A stretch of 64,000 nt of DNA, from positions 1 through 64,000 of the IMG/VR virus record IMGVR_UViG_3300013132_000048; one strand, given 5' to 3'. This stretch comes from a virus. This document shows positions 1 to 10,161 of the stretch, one piece after another; the first letter of the stretch is position 1; every line of letters begins with the position of its first letter. Made by a program: the position numbers and the translations under genes. The notes beneath the pieces are model-generated. The model saw only the letters and a list, made by a program, of their open reading frames with translations. It made no database searches and had not been told where the DNA came from.

Positions 1-166
1 CACTTTCTTTATTTGTCCTATAGAATGGATTAAGTTTAGTTAACTCTTGTTTTTCTAAATTTTTATAAAATTTAATTGTATCAAATATAACAATTCTTGT
101 AAAGATTGCTTCTTTGATAAAATGTATTTTAATATTCTTGGTAAGATTTGATAATTTCTTTTTCAT
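1..166 (-). CDS. Partial hypothetical protein, 3' end outside the window
   Basis: On the minus strand an open frame begins with ATG at 166-164, starting MKKKLSNLTKNIK, and stays open to the window edge (55 codons). It is lysine- and isoleucine-rich. No family is recognised. It is divergent from the plus-strand gene at 229. No clear Shine-Dalgarno site precedes the ATG, but several confident genes here also have weak sites. The gap between the two divergent genes (167-228) is very AT-rich and would have to hold both promoters if both are real. The call rests on the open frame and on the absence of any competing gene. Confidence 0.45.
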   Translation of the reverse strand, partial: MKKKLSNLTKNIKIHFIKEAIFTRIVIFDTIKFYKNLEKQELTKLNPFYRTNKES

Positions 167-228
167 ATATTAAAATTATAAAATTGTAAACTATGTTCTT
201 ATTATATTTAATAGATTGCAAGAAGTAA

Positions 229-693
229 ATGATTATGAATAAAAGAAAACAACATCAAATTTTAGAACCTACATCAAACGTTCAAATACCAGATGATACT
301 TTGGATACAATCGAAAAAGAGCATGATGAACTTGATTCAAAAATTGAAAAACAAATGCAAGATTTTGCTTTCTTATTAGATTCTCTTTCGACCGTAGAAG
401 AAAAAACAAAAGCTTTGTGGCGACAAATATATGAAAATGCTGTTCAAGATAGAAGAAATTCATATTTAATGTGGATAGATCTATATAAAAGTGTCCATGG
501 AAAAATTACTGAACATGCTATACATGGAGCTACTTTAGCAAAATACATGGAAAGAATGAATAAAACAAACGAACAATTGATTAAATTAGCTGAATTAGTT
601 GGCAAGGCTAGCGAAGAAGAAATAGAAGAAAATGTAACTGAAGAAGATATGTATGAACGTATTAGTAAACTGAATACAAACAAGGTGCAGTGA
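229..693 (+). CDS. Hypothetical coiled-coil protein at the head of the tail operon
   Basis: This 154-aa protein is rich in Glu and Lys. It is predicted by eye to be largely helical, with heptad-like stretches around residues 28-60 and 110-150. No enzymatic motif or membrane segment is visible and no family is recognised. ATG codons at 229 and 235 are both possible starts; an AAGAAG stretch lies upstream. It ends 3 bases before the spike-like gene and is the first gene of the long plus-strand virion operon, so a role in tail or baseplate assembly (for example a small chaperone or structural component) is inferred from position only. Confidence 0.7.
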   Translation: MIMNKRKQHQILEPTSNVQIPDDTLDTIEKEHDELDSKIEKQMQDFAFLLDSLSTVEEKTKALWRQIYENAVQDRRNSYLMWIDLYKSVHGKITEHAIHGATLAKYMERMNKTNEQLIKLAELVGKASEEEIEENVTEEDMYERISKLNTNKVQ

Positions 694-696
694 AAT

Positions 697-2325
697 ATGC
701 CATTTACAGGTAGAGGAGTAACAGTTGCTAGGAGAATTGTAGGTAAGTCTACAGCTAGTAATATATCAGAAGAAATAAGAAATGTAAGAACTGCTGGAAC
801 TCCTCCTGTTTTACAAAGAGCTATAGCAATAGAAGTAATCTCTGACCCCTTTTCATTAACACAAGAGTACATAGATGAATTGGCTACCTCAGTCAATAAT
901 CCTCAAATTATTGATGTTATGCCGGTCAATTCTCTCGTTGCAAGATTAATAAGTGCAAATCAAGGAATAGATGGCACAGGAAATATAATTTTATTTCCAT
1001 TTTTTTCATCTCATTTTCTTTTACCTGTAAATCCTGGTGAAGTTGTTTATGTAATTTTTGAAAATTATCAAACATTAGGCACTAAAATAGGGTATTGGCT
1101 TACAAGAACACATGCTCCAAGAACAGTAGAAGATTTAAATTATACGCATTTAGACAGAATGTACCAAGTAAATTTAAATCCTGGGAATTATTCGACTTCT
1201 GAACGAACAGATAGACCTGATGAAAGCAATCCTCCTGGTTTTCCAAATGGTGCTGGAACTGCTGAATCTGTTTCTATAACTCCCGCAGAAGAAAATGCAG
1301 ATGCATATCAAAACATTATAGATAATTCTTTAACGTATCCTTTGACTACACCAGAAGCAATCCCAAGATGGATCAAAAGACCCCAGGAATTGGTTGTACA
1401 GGGCTCTAATAACGCTCTAATAATGCTTGGTGAAGATAGAAATGGAAGCATATATGGAGCTTCTGGCTCTAATCCTATAGACATCAAAGGATCCGCCGGA
1501 ACGATTGATTTGGTTACAGGCAGAGGAAGATATAAGGCTCCTGCTGGAGAAAATCCTGGTGATGATAACTCTCCTACAAGTTGCAGAGTAATTGTTAATG
1601 AAAGAGGAAATGAGGAAAACGATAAAGCACCTTATACCAGAAATCAAAATAATACTGAAAATATAAACGAAGGAAATCCAGATCCCGTTAGTGATGCAGC
1701 AAGAGTTTACATTACTCAACAAAGTAATGTTGATCTAAACTATTTGTTAGCCGGAGATGCAGAAGGAGTTCAGGAATATCCAAGTGACGCACTACCTCCC
1801 GTCCAACCTGATCCAACAGGAGATTTAGATCAATACAATAGATCTTATGTAGTAAGCAAAGCAGATCATATAAGAATTATTGCAAGAAAAGACGAAGAAA
1901 AAGAAATAAATGGTACCGTTTTGATAATCAAACATGGGACACCAGCCGGTGGTGGTGTAGGCGATGCCCCCGCTGCCGATGAAGATCTAGCTTACATTTA
2001 CATTAATGAAGAAGGAAAAATTCAAATTGATGGAAATAGAATTTATTTCGGCAGAACAGCGGGTGATGGTGAGCAGCCTTATATTAAATTTACAGAATAT
2101 GAAACAACTATAAAAAAATTACATGATCAAATAAAAAATTTAAGGGATGATTATAATAATTTTAAAACTTTAGTTAAAATTGCATTTAATGCTGCTACTG
2201 CAATACCCTATAGCCCTGTTGCCTCATTGCAATCATCTGGAGGAAATATACAAGATGCAGTCTCTATAGAATCTATTCAATCTGAGATTGATGCTTGTAA
2301 ATCTACGAAAATATTTGGTGAATGA
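697..2325 (+). CDS. Putative baseplate central spike/hub protein with gp5-type OB-fold region
   Basis: This 542-aa protein has around residues 85-150 the segment PGEVVYVIFENY followed by GYWLTRTHAP, which resembles the OB-fold near the N-terminus of T4 gp5-like spike proteins. A Gly/Asn/Pro-rich middle follows, with NALIMLGEDRNG typical of the repeats that precede a spike. A coiled-coil-like helix (about 465-495) lies near the C-terminus. No lysozyme domain is seen. A good ribosome site (AAGGTG) precedes the ATG at 697. It lies just upstream of gp25- and gp6-like genes, the expected neighbourhood for a hub/spike. Assignment to the gp5 family is inference from short motifs and context; a generic baseplate protein is the alternative. 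Confidence 0.55.
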   Translation: MPFTGRGVTVARRIVGKSTASNISEEIRNVRTAGTPPVLQRAIAIEVISDPFSLTQEYIDELATSVNNPQIIDVMPVNSLVARLISANQGIDGTGNIILFPFFSSHFLLPVNPGEVVYVIFENYQTLGTKIGYWLTRTHAPRTVEDLNYTHLDRMYQVNLNPGNYSTSERTDRPDESNPPGFPNGAGTAESVSITPAEENADAYQNIIDNSLTYPLTTPEAIPRWIKRPQELVVQGSNNALIMLGEDRNGSIYGASGSNPIDIKGSAGTIDLVTGRGRYKAPAGENPGDDNSPTSCRVIVNERGNEENDKAPYTRNQNNTENINEGNPDPVSDAARVYITQQSNVDLNYLLAGDAEGVQEYPSDALPPVQPDPTGDLDQYNRSYVVSKADHIRIIARKDEEKEINGTVLIIKHGTPAGGGVGDAPAADEDLAYIYINEEGKIQIDGNRIYFGRTAGDGEQPYIKFTEYETTIKKLHDQIKNLRDDYNNFKTLVKIAFNAATAIPYSPVASLQSSGGNIQDAVSIESIQSEIDACKSTKIFGE

Positions 2326-2326
2326 T

Positions 2327-2665
2327 ATGTCAATAAAAAATAAACAAGAATTAATCGATTTAATAAAAAATGCATTGGTTGAAGATTTATCAAAAATTCA
2401 AGATAAAATTGACATAGTAATTGAAGGCGGCACCAATCCAAAAATAGAAACAATTTATCCAAGAAAGCAATTAGATTTACAAGCAGAAAAACTTGCCAAT
2501 GTAATGATTACATATGTTAATTCAGAAATTCAAAATTTGTTTTCTTCATTAAATCAACAAAATGCCTATACCATAGCCAGCTCGACTACAAATAGTGCAT
2601 TTAACAGTATAACAATAGCTCCTTCTCAGATAATAAACTATAAACCATTGATTCCTGTAGAATGA
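2327..2665 (+). CDS. Small hypothetical tail-operon protein
   Basis: A 112-aa protein beginning MSIKNKQELIDLIKNALVE. The ATG at 2327 comes one base after the stop of the spike-like gene, so that start is preferred over upstream in-frame TTG/ATG codons that would overlap the previous gene. The N-terminal half looks helical and the C-terminal half is Ser/Thr/Asn-rich. No family is recognised. Its place between the spike-like gene and gp25 suggests a small structural or assembly component of the baseplate; that is inferred from position alone. Confidence 0.7.
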   Translation: MSIKNKQELIDLIKNALVEDLSKIQDKIDIVIEGGTNPKIETIYPRKQLDLQAEKLANVMITYVNSEIQNLFSSLNQQNAYTIASSTTNSAFNSITIAPSQIINYKPLIPVE

Positions 2666-2712
2666 TTAGAAAAAAATCATTAAAAATGAAATTAAAAAGT
2701 AATTAAAAAGGT

Positions 2713-3183
2713 ATGGCATTGATTTCTTTCAAAGATGTTGGAATTAAAGGATTTAACAGTAACAATTTAGGTAGAACTGTTAATCAAATACCTTTTGGAA
2801 TAAAAACGCCTTTAGAAATAGACGCGGAAGGAAAAAGTCTATTTGCCATGCATTATGATCTTGGCGCTCAAATGGATGATAATTTACGAAATATCGTACA
2901 AACAAACCATGGAGAAAGACTTGGATTGTATACGTTTGGAGCAAATTTAAAACCTCTATTAACAGAATATTCAACTAAAGATGATTTTGACTCAGAGGCT
3001 ATGTTGCGAATAAATACTGCTGTTTCGATATACTTACCATTTGTTACTTTAGTTGGATTTGAGTCAAAACCAGATTTAGAAAACAATGAATTTACTGGTA
3101 AAATAAAAATTACCATTATGTATTCAGTTCCTGCTGCCAATTTAAATCAAAGAATGTGCGAAGTAGATCTATTTGTAATATAA
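2713..3183 (+). CDS. Baseplate wedge protein, gp25-like
   Basis: This 156-aa protein shows the gp25/IraD-type pattern: a central NHGERLGLYTFGANLKPLL segment, equivalent to the conserved G-E-R-x-x-x-P-x-F-G stretch of T4 gp25 and type VI secretion TssE, followed by a C-terminal beta-rich part. Proteins of this family form part of the baseplate wedge and help start sheath assembly in contractile tails. The length fits the family (T4 gp25 is 132 aa). It sits directly before the gp6-like gene, the usual order in myoviruses and contractile injection systems. Confidence 0.8.
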   Translation: MALISFKDVGIKGFNSNNLGRTVNQIPFGIKTPLEIDAEGKSLFAMHYDLGAQMDDNLRNIVQTNHGERLGLYTFGANLKPLLTEYSTKDDFDSEAMLRINTAVSIYLPFVTLVGFESKPDLENNEFTGKIKITIMYSVPAANLNQRMCEVDLFVI

Positions 3184-3187
3184 AATT

Positions 3188-5041
3188 ATGACATCTTCAA
3201 GTAAAAAAGAATTATTAAAAACAATAAAGGAAAGAAGTTATTTAAATAAGGACTTTGATTCTTTAAGAGCAGATCTTTTACAATATGCAAGAACTTATTT
3301 CCCAGATGCAATTAGAGATTTTAGCGAAGCTGGTTTAGGTGGATTATTGCTTGAAATGTGTGCTTATGTTGGTGATGTTCAAAGTTTTTATTTGGATCAT
3401 CAATTTCAAGAAAATTTCCCAGATTCTTCTATAGAAACTAATAACATACAAAGACATTTAAAAAATGCAGGAGTTCAAATTACAGGGGCTTCGCCAGCAG
3501 TGGTTTCAGTAACATTCTATATAGAAGTACCAGCCGATGCAACTTCTGCGACCGGTGGACCTCTTAGAGATGCTTTGCCAAAAATTCAAGCAGGAACGAG
3601 TTGCAAATCAAATGGCGGTACAGAATTTGAACTAACAGAAGATTTAGATTTTGGTGCTGTTGATAATGCAGGAAATTTATTAGCAACAGTCACAATCTCA
3701 AATAGAGATTCAAATAATAAACCAACCTCATATATTTTAACATTATCTGGCATAGCCCTATCCGGCGCTCGCAGAGTAGATTCTTTTCAAGTGAATGGAT
3801 TTGAAAAATTTAAAAAAATAACTCTTGCTCAGGAAAATATAACAGAAATAATTTCTGTTCGTGATTCTAAAGGTAATGAATATTACGAAGTTGAAAGCCT
3901 AACGCAAGATACTGTTTATAAAGCCACAATTAATAATTCTCCTGATACTCAATTAGTAAAAGAAAATTTAATTCCAATACCAGCTCCATATAGATTTACT
4001 AAAGAAGGTCAATTATCAACAAGATTTACTACGCTGACATTTGGCGGAGGCTCTGCTGAGTCATTAGATGATGATATGATTCCTGATCCAAGTGAATTCG
4101 CTGTGCCATTATATGGCAAAAAAGTATTTTCTAGATTTACAATAAATCCTGGTAATTTGTTACAAACATCTACTCTTGGTATATTAAGTCCTAATACAAC
4201 TTTAACAATTGAATATCGTTTTGGCGGGGGCTTATCTCATAATATTGAAGCAAATACCATTAGAAGTATTTCTAGATTAGTAATATCTTTTCCCAGAAAT
4301 CCTTCATCTGCTGTTGCACAGTTTGTTAGAAGTTCTCTTGATGTTAAGAACCTTGCCCCGGCTAGTGGAGGAGAAGATGCTCCAACTATTGATGATTTAA
4401 AAGCTAGAGTAAGTTCTTTTAGAAATTCTCAATCTAGAATTGTAACAAAAGAAGATTTATTAGCAAGAATATATACGATGCCAAGTAACTTCGGCAGAGT
4501 ATTTAGAGCATCTGTTCAGCCAAATCCTAACAATCCTTTAGCAACGCAACTTTTTATTATTTCTAGAAACATTCGCAAACAATTAGTCGTTTCTCCAGAT
4601 TCATTAAAGAAAAATTTAGCATTTTATTTGAATCAATACAGAATGATTTCTGATGCAATAGATATTTTAGATGCAAAAATTATAAATTATCAAGTAAAGT
4701 TTCAAGTAGTTATAGATCCAAATATGAATAAAAGTTTAGTAATGAAAAATATAATGTCAAAATTAACTAAATTTTTTGACATTAAAAATTATTACATTGA
4801 CCAGCCAATTATTTTAGCAGAAGTACAGAATATAATCTTTAATACTAGAGGCGTAATCTCAATTGTTTCAATTTCACTTGAAAATATATCAGGACAGGTT
4901 GGAGATTCAAATCCAAGATCATATTCGGAATTTGAATTTGATATCGCAGCTAATACACTAAATGGAATCGTGTTTCCTCCCCCTGGTGGAATTTTTGAAT
5001 TAAGATTCAAAGACTTTGATTTAATTGGAGCTGCTCTCTGA
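3188..5041 (+). CDS. Baseplate wedge protein, gp6/baseplate J-like
   Basis: This 617-aa protein starts with a region typical of gp6/J-like wedge proteins: YLNKDFDSLRADLLQYART, then GLGGLLLEMCAYVGDVQSFY, and DAPTIDDLKARVSSFRNSQ with RIVTKEDLLARI near residues 395-430. In T4 six gp6 dimers form the inner ring of the baseplate. It begins 4 bases after gp25, consistent with co-translation. T4 gp6 is 660 aa, so the length fits. No frameshift or missing segment is visible. The family call rests on the N-terminal and J-like core motifs and on gene order. Confidence 0.8.
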   Translation: MTSSSKKELLKTIKERSYLNKDFDSLRADLLQYARTYFPDAIRDFSEAGLGGLLLEMCAYVGDVQSFYLDHQFQENFPDSSIETNNIQRHLKNAGVQITGASPAVVSVTFYIEVPADATSATGGPLRDALPKIQAGTSCKSNGGTEFELTEDLDFGAVDNAGNLLATVTISNRDSNNKPTSYILTLSGIALSGARRVDSFQVNGFEKFKKITLAQENITEIISVRDSKGNEYYEVESLTQDTVYKATINNSPDTQLVKENLIPIPAPYRFTKEGQLSTRFTTLTFGGGSAESLDDDMIPDPSEFAVPLYGKKVFSRFTINPGNLLQTSTLGILSPNTTLTIEYRFGGGLSHNIEANTIRSISRLVISFPRNPSSAVAQFVRSSLDVKNLAPASGGEDAPTIDDLKARVSSFRNSQSRIVTKEDLLARIYTMPSNFGRVFRASVQPNPNNPLATQLFIISRNIRKQLVVSPDSLKKNLAFYLNQYRMISDAIDILDAKIINYQVKFQVVIDPNMNKSLVMKNIMSKLTKFFDIKNYYIDQPIILAEVQNIIFNTRGVISIVSISLENISGQVGDSNPRSYSEFEFDIAANTLNGIVFPPPGGIFELRFKDFDLIGAAL

Positions 5042-5051
5042 TAGGTAAAAA

Positions 5052-6632
5052 ATGTATAGAATATTAAGTGCCAGTAAAGACAGTTATATTACAAATAAAG
5101 TAATTGCAAACAAAAGATGTGAAACATCTAATGTTGGACAGGCAGGAACTTTAGATCTATTTCATTTATATAATGAAAGTATAATTTCTGGCTACACCGG
5201 CAGTGTCGAAGAATTATCAAGAATATTAATTGAATTTGATTATTCTCCAATAGCCGAATTAACATCTTCAATCTTGGATCTTAATGATTCATCATTCAAG
5301 GCTTATTTAAATTTAAAAAATATATATGGTGGTCAAACAGTTCCTAGTAATTTTACATTAAGAGCCATACCAGTTTCTAGAGCATGGGACGAAGGAAGAG
5401 GATTTGATGTAATTGCGTTTAGAGATTTAGATACAGTAAACTATATCAGTGCATCTAAAAGCTCTGGGACCGCTGTAAGCTGGTCTTTAGCTGGCGCGGG
5501 TGCCTCGGGGACGCTTGGAGCACTAAATATTGATATAATCGTATCTGGCAATATAGGCAATGGACTAGAAGATCTTACTGTTTCACAATTCTTTCCAAGA
5601 GGTGATGAAGATTTAATACTAGATGTAACAAAATTAGTTTCTGCAAGTATATGTGGAAATATAGAAAATAATGGTTTTAGAATTGGATTTATTGATTCCG
5701 AAGAGCTAGACCAAACAACTAGATTTGTTAAAAGATTTGCATCAAGACATACAAATGATAAAACTTTACATCCAAAAGTAATTGTTACCTATAATGATGT
5801 TCTGCAAGATGATTCTGGGCATCCTCAATTTAATGTATCTCAAAGTATCTTTGTATACAATTCCATAAATGGAAATTACGCAAATTTTATATCTGGTAGT
5901 AGTCCAATTACAGGTTTAAATTCTTTAGTTTATGAACTAATAGCAAGTAAAAGTATCTCATATTACACAAGCAGTTTTAGCATTTCTCATTCTGCTAGCA
6001 TTACACATAAAACTAGTTCCCTGTCCTATTTAACAAGATCATATTCTGGCTCTCAGTTTAATATTGGAACAATTCCACAAATAGGCATTTATTATGCAGA
6101 TTTAAATTTAAATACAGCAGAAGATGCTGGATTACAAGCCTATCTCTCAGGTGCCTCAGAACAAACATTCTTAGCCTCTTGGAAAAGTTTAGATAAAACA
6201 ATTTTATTTGCTCAACAATATGTAACTTATCAAATTCCATTTGGAACATTTAGCAATACTTTTGAAAAAAATTATACTGTTAATATTACCAATTTAAAAC
6301 AAACTTATAACAAAGATGAAATTGCTAGACTTAGAGTCTTTATTCAAAATAACAATACAGAAATGGTTGCTTACAAGTTTCCAACAGAAACAAAATCTTT
6401 GATATTAAAAGATATAAAATGGAGACTAATACAAGCGTATACTAAAAAAGAAGTAATTCCGTTTACTAGTTCTGCTACAAAATTGTCTACCGATAATTTG
6501 GGTATGTATTTTGATCTATATTTAAAAGATTTAAATGTGAATGAACTCTATGAAATAGAATTGATGATTACAGAAGCTAATAGAGATTATTATATAAAAG
6601 ACAAAGGGTTTATATTTAAAATTATAAGCTAA
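5052..6632 (+). CDS. Virion protein with DNRLRE/CBM96-like N-terminal domain
   Basis: A 526-aa protein. Residues 1-190 show the spacing of DNRLRE/CBM96-type carbohydrate-binding domains: SKDSYITNK at the start, an SRILIEFDYS strand, and SRAWDEGRGFDV late in the domain. The rest is Ser/Thr/Asn-rich and beta-like. A good ribosome site (TAGGTAAAA) precedes the ATG. Placed after gp6 and before a LamG protein, it is probably a peripheral baseplate or fibre-attachment protein that may contact host surface glycans. The domain call is by pattern only; no catalytic residues are suggested. Confidence 0.6.
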   Translation: MYRILSASKDSYITNKVIANKRCETSNVGQAGTLDLFHLYNESIISGYTGSVEELSRILIEFDYSPIAELTSSILDLNDSSFKAYLNLKNIYGGQTVPSNFTLRAIPVSRAWDEGRGFDVIAFRDLDTVNYISASKSSGTAVSWSLAGAGASGTLGALNIDIIVSGNIGNGLEDLTVSQFFPRGDEDLILDVTKLVSASICGNIENNGFRIGFIDSEELDQTTRFVKRFASRHTNDKTLHPKVIVTYNDVLQDDSGHPQFNVSQSIFVYNSINGNYANFISGSSPITGLNSLVYELIASKSISYYTSSFSISHSASITHKTSSLSYLTRSYSGSQFNIGTIPQIGIYYADLNLNTAEDAGLQAYLSGASEQTFLASWKSLDKTILFAQQYVTYQIPFGTFSNTFEKNYTVNITNLKQTYNKDEIARLRVFIQNNNTEMVAYKFPTETKSLILKDIKWRLIQAYTKKEVIPFTSSATKLSTDNLGMYFDLYLKDLNVNELYEIELMITEANRDYYIKDKGFIFKIIS

Positions 6633-6635
6633 TAT

Positions 6636-9600
6636 ATGGCACAAAATACATCAAAAAATATATTAGAAAATAAGCCAAGCTTATTTACTCCGTCTGTTGT
6701 TAGAAATTTAAAAAATCAAATGTCTAACAATGCCGAATATAAAGTAACATACGGAGAAGTAGTTGCGGATACGGATATAGAATCAACTAGTTCTATAAAA
6801 TATGCATTACCAGGTGAAGGAATTAAATCTACTCAGCAACTAAACATAGATTGGAGCAGATTTGAAAATCATACATTTTTTAATTCAGCTCAAGTAAAAA
6901 CAAATGTAGCTTTTGATAAAATTATTAATGAATATCCATTTGATGGCAAAGAGCAAGAAATTGAAAATTATTTAGATAATTTAACCGGTTTTGAAAAATG
7001 GATCTATGATTCTTATCCAAAATATAAAGGTTATTTATTTTTCTCTGGAACAAATGTTGGAGAATCATCTGGCGGAACATATGTAACGGTTAAAGATATT
7101 GCTGGTGCAGCTTATCCGACAGTTTCCCGGAAAACAAATGGCGTACCAATTTTAAGCCCTGGTAATAAATCATTATCTATAGAATTTTACTTATTTGTAC
7201 CAGAACAATCAAATACGTCGCAGGTTTTGTTAGATAAACACATTGAAAGCGGAACAAATAAGCAAGGATTTTATTTGGGTCTTGAAGCTGCTGCTTCTAC
7301 TACTCAAACATCTATGAGCTTTTATATTCTTTCTGGTACGGTAAACAGTAAAGTTACTGTAGATATAGACAAAGGTTCATGGAATCATTTTGCATTTGTT
7401 TGGGATAGAACACCGGGAATTTATAAAACACTTGCATATAAAAATGGCGAATTAGAGGCTAGTAGCTCATATGGAATTGAATTTAATGAAATATTTGCAT
7501 CTCAACCAGACCTCTTAATAGGTTCTGGGAGTGCTGTTACTGGGCTATTTACTCCACAGACTACATTTTCTGGCGCATTAGATGAGTTAAGAATTTGGCA
7601 CTCTGTTAGGAGTTTAAATGATATTCAGCAAAATATGCAAAAGGCAATTTTTGCAGATAATAATTTAAAATTATATTATCGTCTTAATGAACCGGCAAAT
7701 ATAAACAGTGCTCTTGTGATTGATTATTCATCTAATTCATTACATGGAAAACTATCAAATAGTGGGTTAACGTTAGGAGTAAGGGAGATAGCAACTGGTT
7801 CTGTTGCCGGATCTACTCCAATGGCATATGAAAAATTAGAATATTGTCCAGTATTATTTCCAAGTTATCCGGACATTAGTAATTTCAGGTATGAACTTTT
7901 ATATAGTGGATCAATATATGATAAATCAAATCCAAATTTAATTACAAAACTAATACCTCCTCATTATCTTTATGAAGGTCAAATAGAAAGTGCTCTGGAG
8001 ACTGAAGAGGGAGAAATTGTAACAACGTTACAAGGTGGCACAGATCCAAGATCCGTGAAGCTCGGTGCGACTCAGACACTACTGTTATTACTTTATACTT
8101 GGGCTAAATTCTTTGATGAAATGAAATTGTTTATTCAAGCATTTGCTGATATTAATTTTATTGACTATGATCAAACTGATACTGTGCCAGATCAATTCTT
8201 ATTACAATTTGCAAAAAACTATGGAATTGATTTACCACCATTATTCTCCGGCGCATCCGTTGGACAATTTTTAAATGCAGAAAATATTCAAGATAATATT
8301 AGTACAAATAATTTGTCTTTACAATACATTCAAAATCAAATTTGGAGAAGAATATTAAACAATTTACAAGATGTAATTCAATCAAAAGGAACAATACATT
8401 CTGTTAAATCTTTTATTAGATCCGTAGGAATTGACCCAGATAATAATTTTAGAATAAGAGAATATGGCGGACCTACAAAAAGAGCTTTATCTTTCGTAAG
8501 AGATAATCGTTCTGAAGTTTCTACTGCATTATCTTTTATATCCGGTGGTTTAATTACTAGTCCATTTTTAAGTGCCTCTCGTATAGAGCCTGGGATACCT
8601 TTGCCCGTTGGTACAGCTAATGATGATTTATTTACTTCTGGCTCTTGGACCTATGAAGCCACTTATGTTTTTTCTAAAGATAAGAGATATCAAACATCAC
8701 AATCTTTATTAAGATTAAATACAACAGGATCCGGTATTTCTGGACCAGAAGTTTGGGGAAATCTTGTATTTGTTTCTGGCACAAACGATGGAACATTAAA
8801 TGCCTTTCTAAGACCAAATACAAACTCATCGAGCCCTGTGCTTACATTAACATTAACAGGAGTAGATTTATTTGACGGTAATCAATGGTATGTTTCTTTT
8901 GGAAGAACTAGAAATGATTTATTGCCATCAAACATGATTTCTCTAGTTTCATCTTCATATTTCTTAAGAGCAGGAAAACAAAACTTTGGCTCTATTTCAC
9001 AACAAACTCAAACATTATCTTATTTTGATGATTCATTAGGTGGCGGAAACAATATACAACAGGTCTTAGATACCAGTTTTAATGCTTCTGGCTCTTATTT
9101 TACAATAGGATCACAATCAATAGATACTACTTTACCAGCATTTTTAAATGCTAGCATGATAACCAGTCCGGTTCATGGAGTTACTAATTTTAATGGAAAA
9201 ATAACCCAAATAAGATTTTGGACAAAAGCTCTTACAGAAAAAGAATGGAAAGAACATATCTTAGATTATAAGTCAGTTGGCGTACAAGATCCATTAACTA
9301 ATTTTAATTTCATAACAAATAAAAGCGGTTCATGGGAAAGAATAAGAATTGATGCATCTACAGATCAAATAGATTTGGAAACAAACACAGCAGGAAATAT
9401 TAATATATTCGATTTCACTCAAAATAATTTTCATTTATCTGGTACTAATTTTCCAGCAACATCATCTATAATAAATCCAGAAAGATTTTATTACAGTTAT
9501 ATTTCGCCAAAATTTGATGAAGCTAGCACAGTAGATAAAGTAAGAGTTAGAAGTTTTCAGGAATTTGAAAATGTACAACTATATCCATGGGCAGAAGTAG

Positions 9601-10067
9601 CACCAGTTTATCAATTGATTCCATCAGAATTACCGACTGACAATACTAGATTTACAATAGATTTTAGCGTTATAGACGCTCTTGATCAAGATATAATAAC
9701 CATATTCTCGACACTAGATAGCCTAGATAATATTCTAGGAAATCCAGAATTACTATTTGCTCCTGATTATCCAGGGTTATCAAATTTAAGAGAAATTTAT
9801 TTTAATAAATTAGTTGATAAAATTAATATTAAAAACTTTTTTGAATTTTTCAAATGGTTTGATACGAATATAGGAACATTTGTTGCTCAACTTATACCAA
9901 GAAAAACTAAATTTTTAGGGACAAATTTTGTAATTCAGAGTCATATGTTAGAACGACCAAAGATGGAATATTTATATAACGAAATTTATCTTGGTGATAG
10001 TAACAGAGACGCATTAAGATCTGTAATATTATTACAATTATTTACAGGAACTTTCGTCAAATATTGA
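6636..10067 (+). CDS. Large baseplate/tail protein with two LamG-like domains and a P2 gpI-like segment
   Basis: An 1143-aa protein. Residues about 172-330 form a LamG/concanavalin-like domain (SLSIEFYLFVP, GSWNHFAFVW, GALDELRIWH). Residues about 480-612 resemble the P2 gpI / T4 baseplate wedge tail region: a helical TQTLLLLLYTWAKFFDEM stretch and IWRRILNNLQDVIQSKGT followed by SVKSFIRSVGID. A second LamG-like domain lies at about 663-875, ending KITQIRFWTKALTEKEW. The C-terminus has another helical wedge-like part (KLVDKINIKNFFEFFKWF). This mix suggests a wedge protein that links the baseplate to fibres and carries glycan-binding folds. It begins 3 bases after the preceding gene. Confidence 0.65.
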   Translation: MAQNTSKNILENKPSLFTPSVVRNLKNQMSNNAEYKVTYGEVVADTDIESTSSIKYALPGEGIKSTQQLNIDWSRFENHTFFNSAQVKTNVAFDKIINEYPFDGKEQEIENYLDNLTGFEKWIYDSYPKYKGYLFFSGTNVGESSGGTYVTVKDIAGAAYPTVSRKTNGVPILSPGNKSLSIEFYLFVPEQSNTSQVLLDKHIESGTNKQGFYLGLEAAASTTQTSMSFYILSGTVNSKVTVDIDKGSWNHFAFVWDRTPGIYKTLAYKNGELEASSSYGIEFNEIFASQPDLLIGSGSAVTGLFTPQTTFSGALDELRIWHSVRSLNDIQQNMQKAIFADNNLKLYYRLNEPANINSALVIDYSSNSLHGKLSNSGLTLGVREIATGSVAGSTPMAYEKLEYCPVLFPSYPDISNFRYELLYSGSIYDKSNPNLITKLIPPHYLYEGQIESALETEEGEIVTTLQGGTDPRSVKLGATQTLLLLLYTWAKFFDEMKLFIQAFADINFIDYDQTDTVPDQFLLQFAKNYGIDLPPLFSGASVGQFLNAENIQDNISTNNLSLQYIQNQIWRRILNNLQDVIQSKGTIHSVKSFIRSVGIDPDNNFRIREYGGPTKRALSFVRDNRSEVSTALSFISGGLITSPFLSASRIEPGIPLPVGTANDDLFTSGSWTYEATYVFSKDKRYQTSQSLLRLNTTGSGISGPEVWGNLVFVSGTNDGTLNAFLRPNTNSSSPVLTLTLTGVDLFDGNQWYVSFGRTRNDLLPSNMISLVSSSYFLRAGKQNFGSISQQTQTLSYFDDSLGGGNNIQQVLDTSFNASGSYFTIGSQSIDTTLPAFLNASMITSPVHGVTNFNGKITQIRFWTKALTEKEWKEHILDYKSVGVQDPLTNFNFITNKSGSWERIRIDASTDQIDLETNTAGNINIFDFTQNNFHLSGTNFPATSSIINPERFYYSYISPKFDEASTVDKVRVRSFQEFENVQLYPWAEVAPVYQLIPSELPTDNTRFTIDFSVIDALDQDIITIFSTLDSLDNILGNPELLFAPDYPGLSNLREIYFNKLVDKINIKNFFEFFKWFDTNIGTFVAQLIPRKTKFLGTNFVIQSHMLERPKMEYLYNEIYLGDSNRDALRSVILLQLFTGTFVKY

Positions 10068-10092
10068 TCAAGTAAAAAGATAGATAGAAATA

Positions 10093-10134
10093 AATTATTA
10101 TTATAATAATTCATTTTTTGTTTTAATAATAATT
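10093..10134. repeat. AT-only palindrome and inverted repeat in the 94-base gap
   Basis: The arm AATTATTAT (10093-10101) is followed after one base by its exact reverse complement (10103-10111), and a further copy of that arm type, AATAATAATT, lies at 10125-10134. The segment can fold in two alternative ways. No U-run follows, so it is not a classical terminator. It sits between the 1143-aa and 299-aa virion genes in the widest gap of the tail operon, so it may be a processing, attenuation or promoter-proximal element. AT-rich chance pairing cannot be excluded. Confidence 0.4.
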
Positions 10135-10161
10135 AAGAATTAGCTGTTTCATAGGAAATGA

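Noticed and set aside
444-896. Minus-strand open frame of 150 codons over the first two plus-strand genes
   Set aside because: It lies opposite two well-placed genes with their own ribosome sites, has no motif and looks like a reverse-strand shadow of AT-rich coding sequence.
1417-1722. Minus-strand frame within the spike-like gene
   Set aside because: Fully covered by a confident plus-strand gene; composition rich in Ser/Ile as expected for antisense reading.
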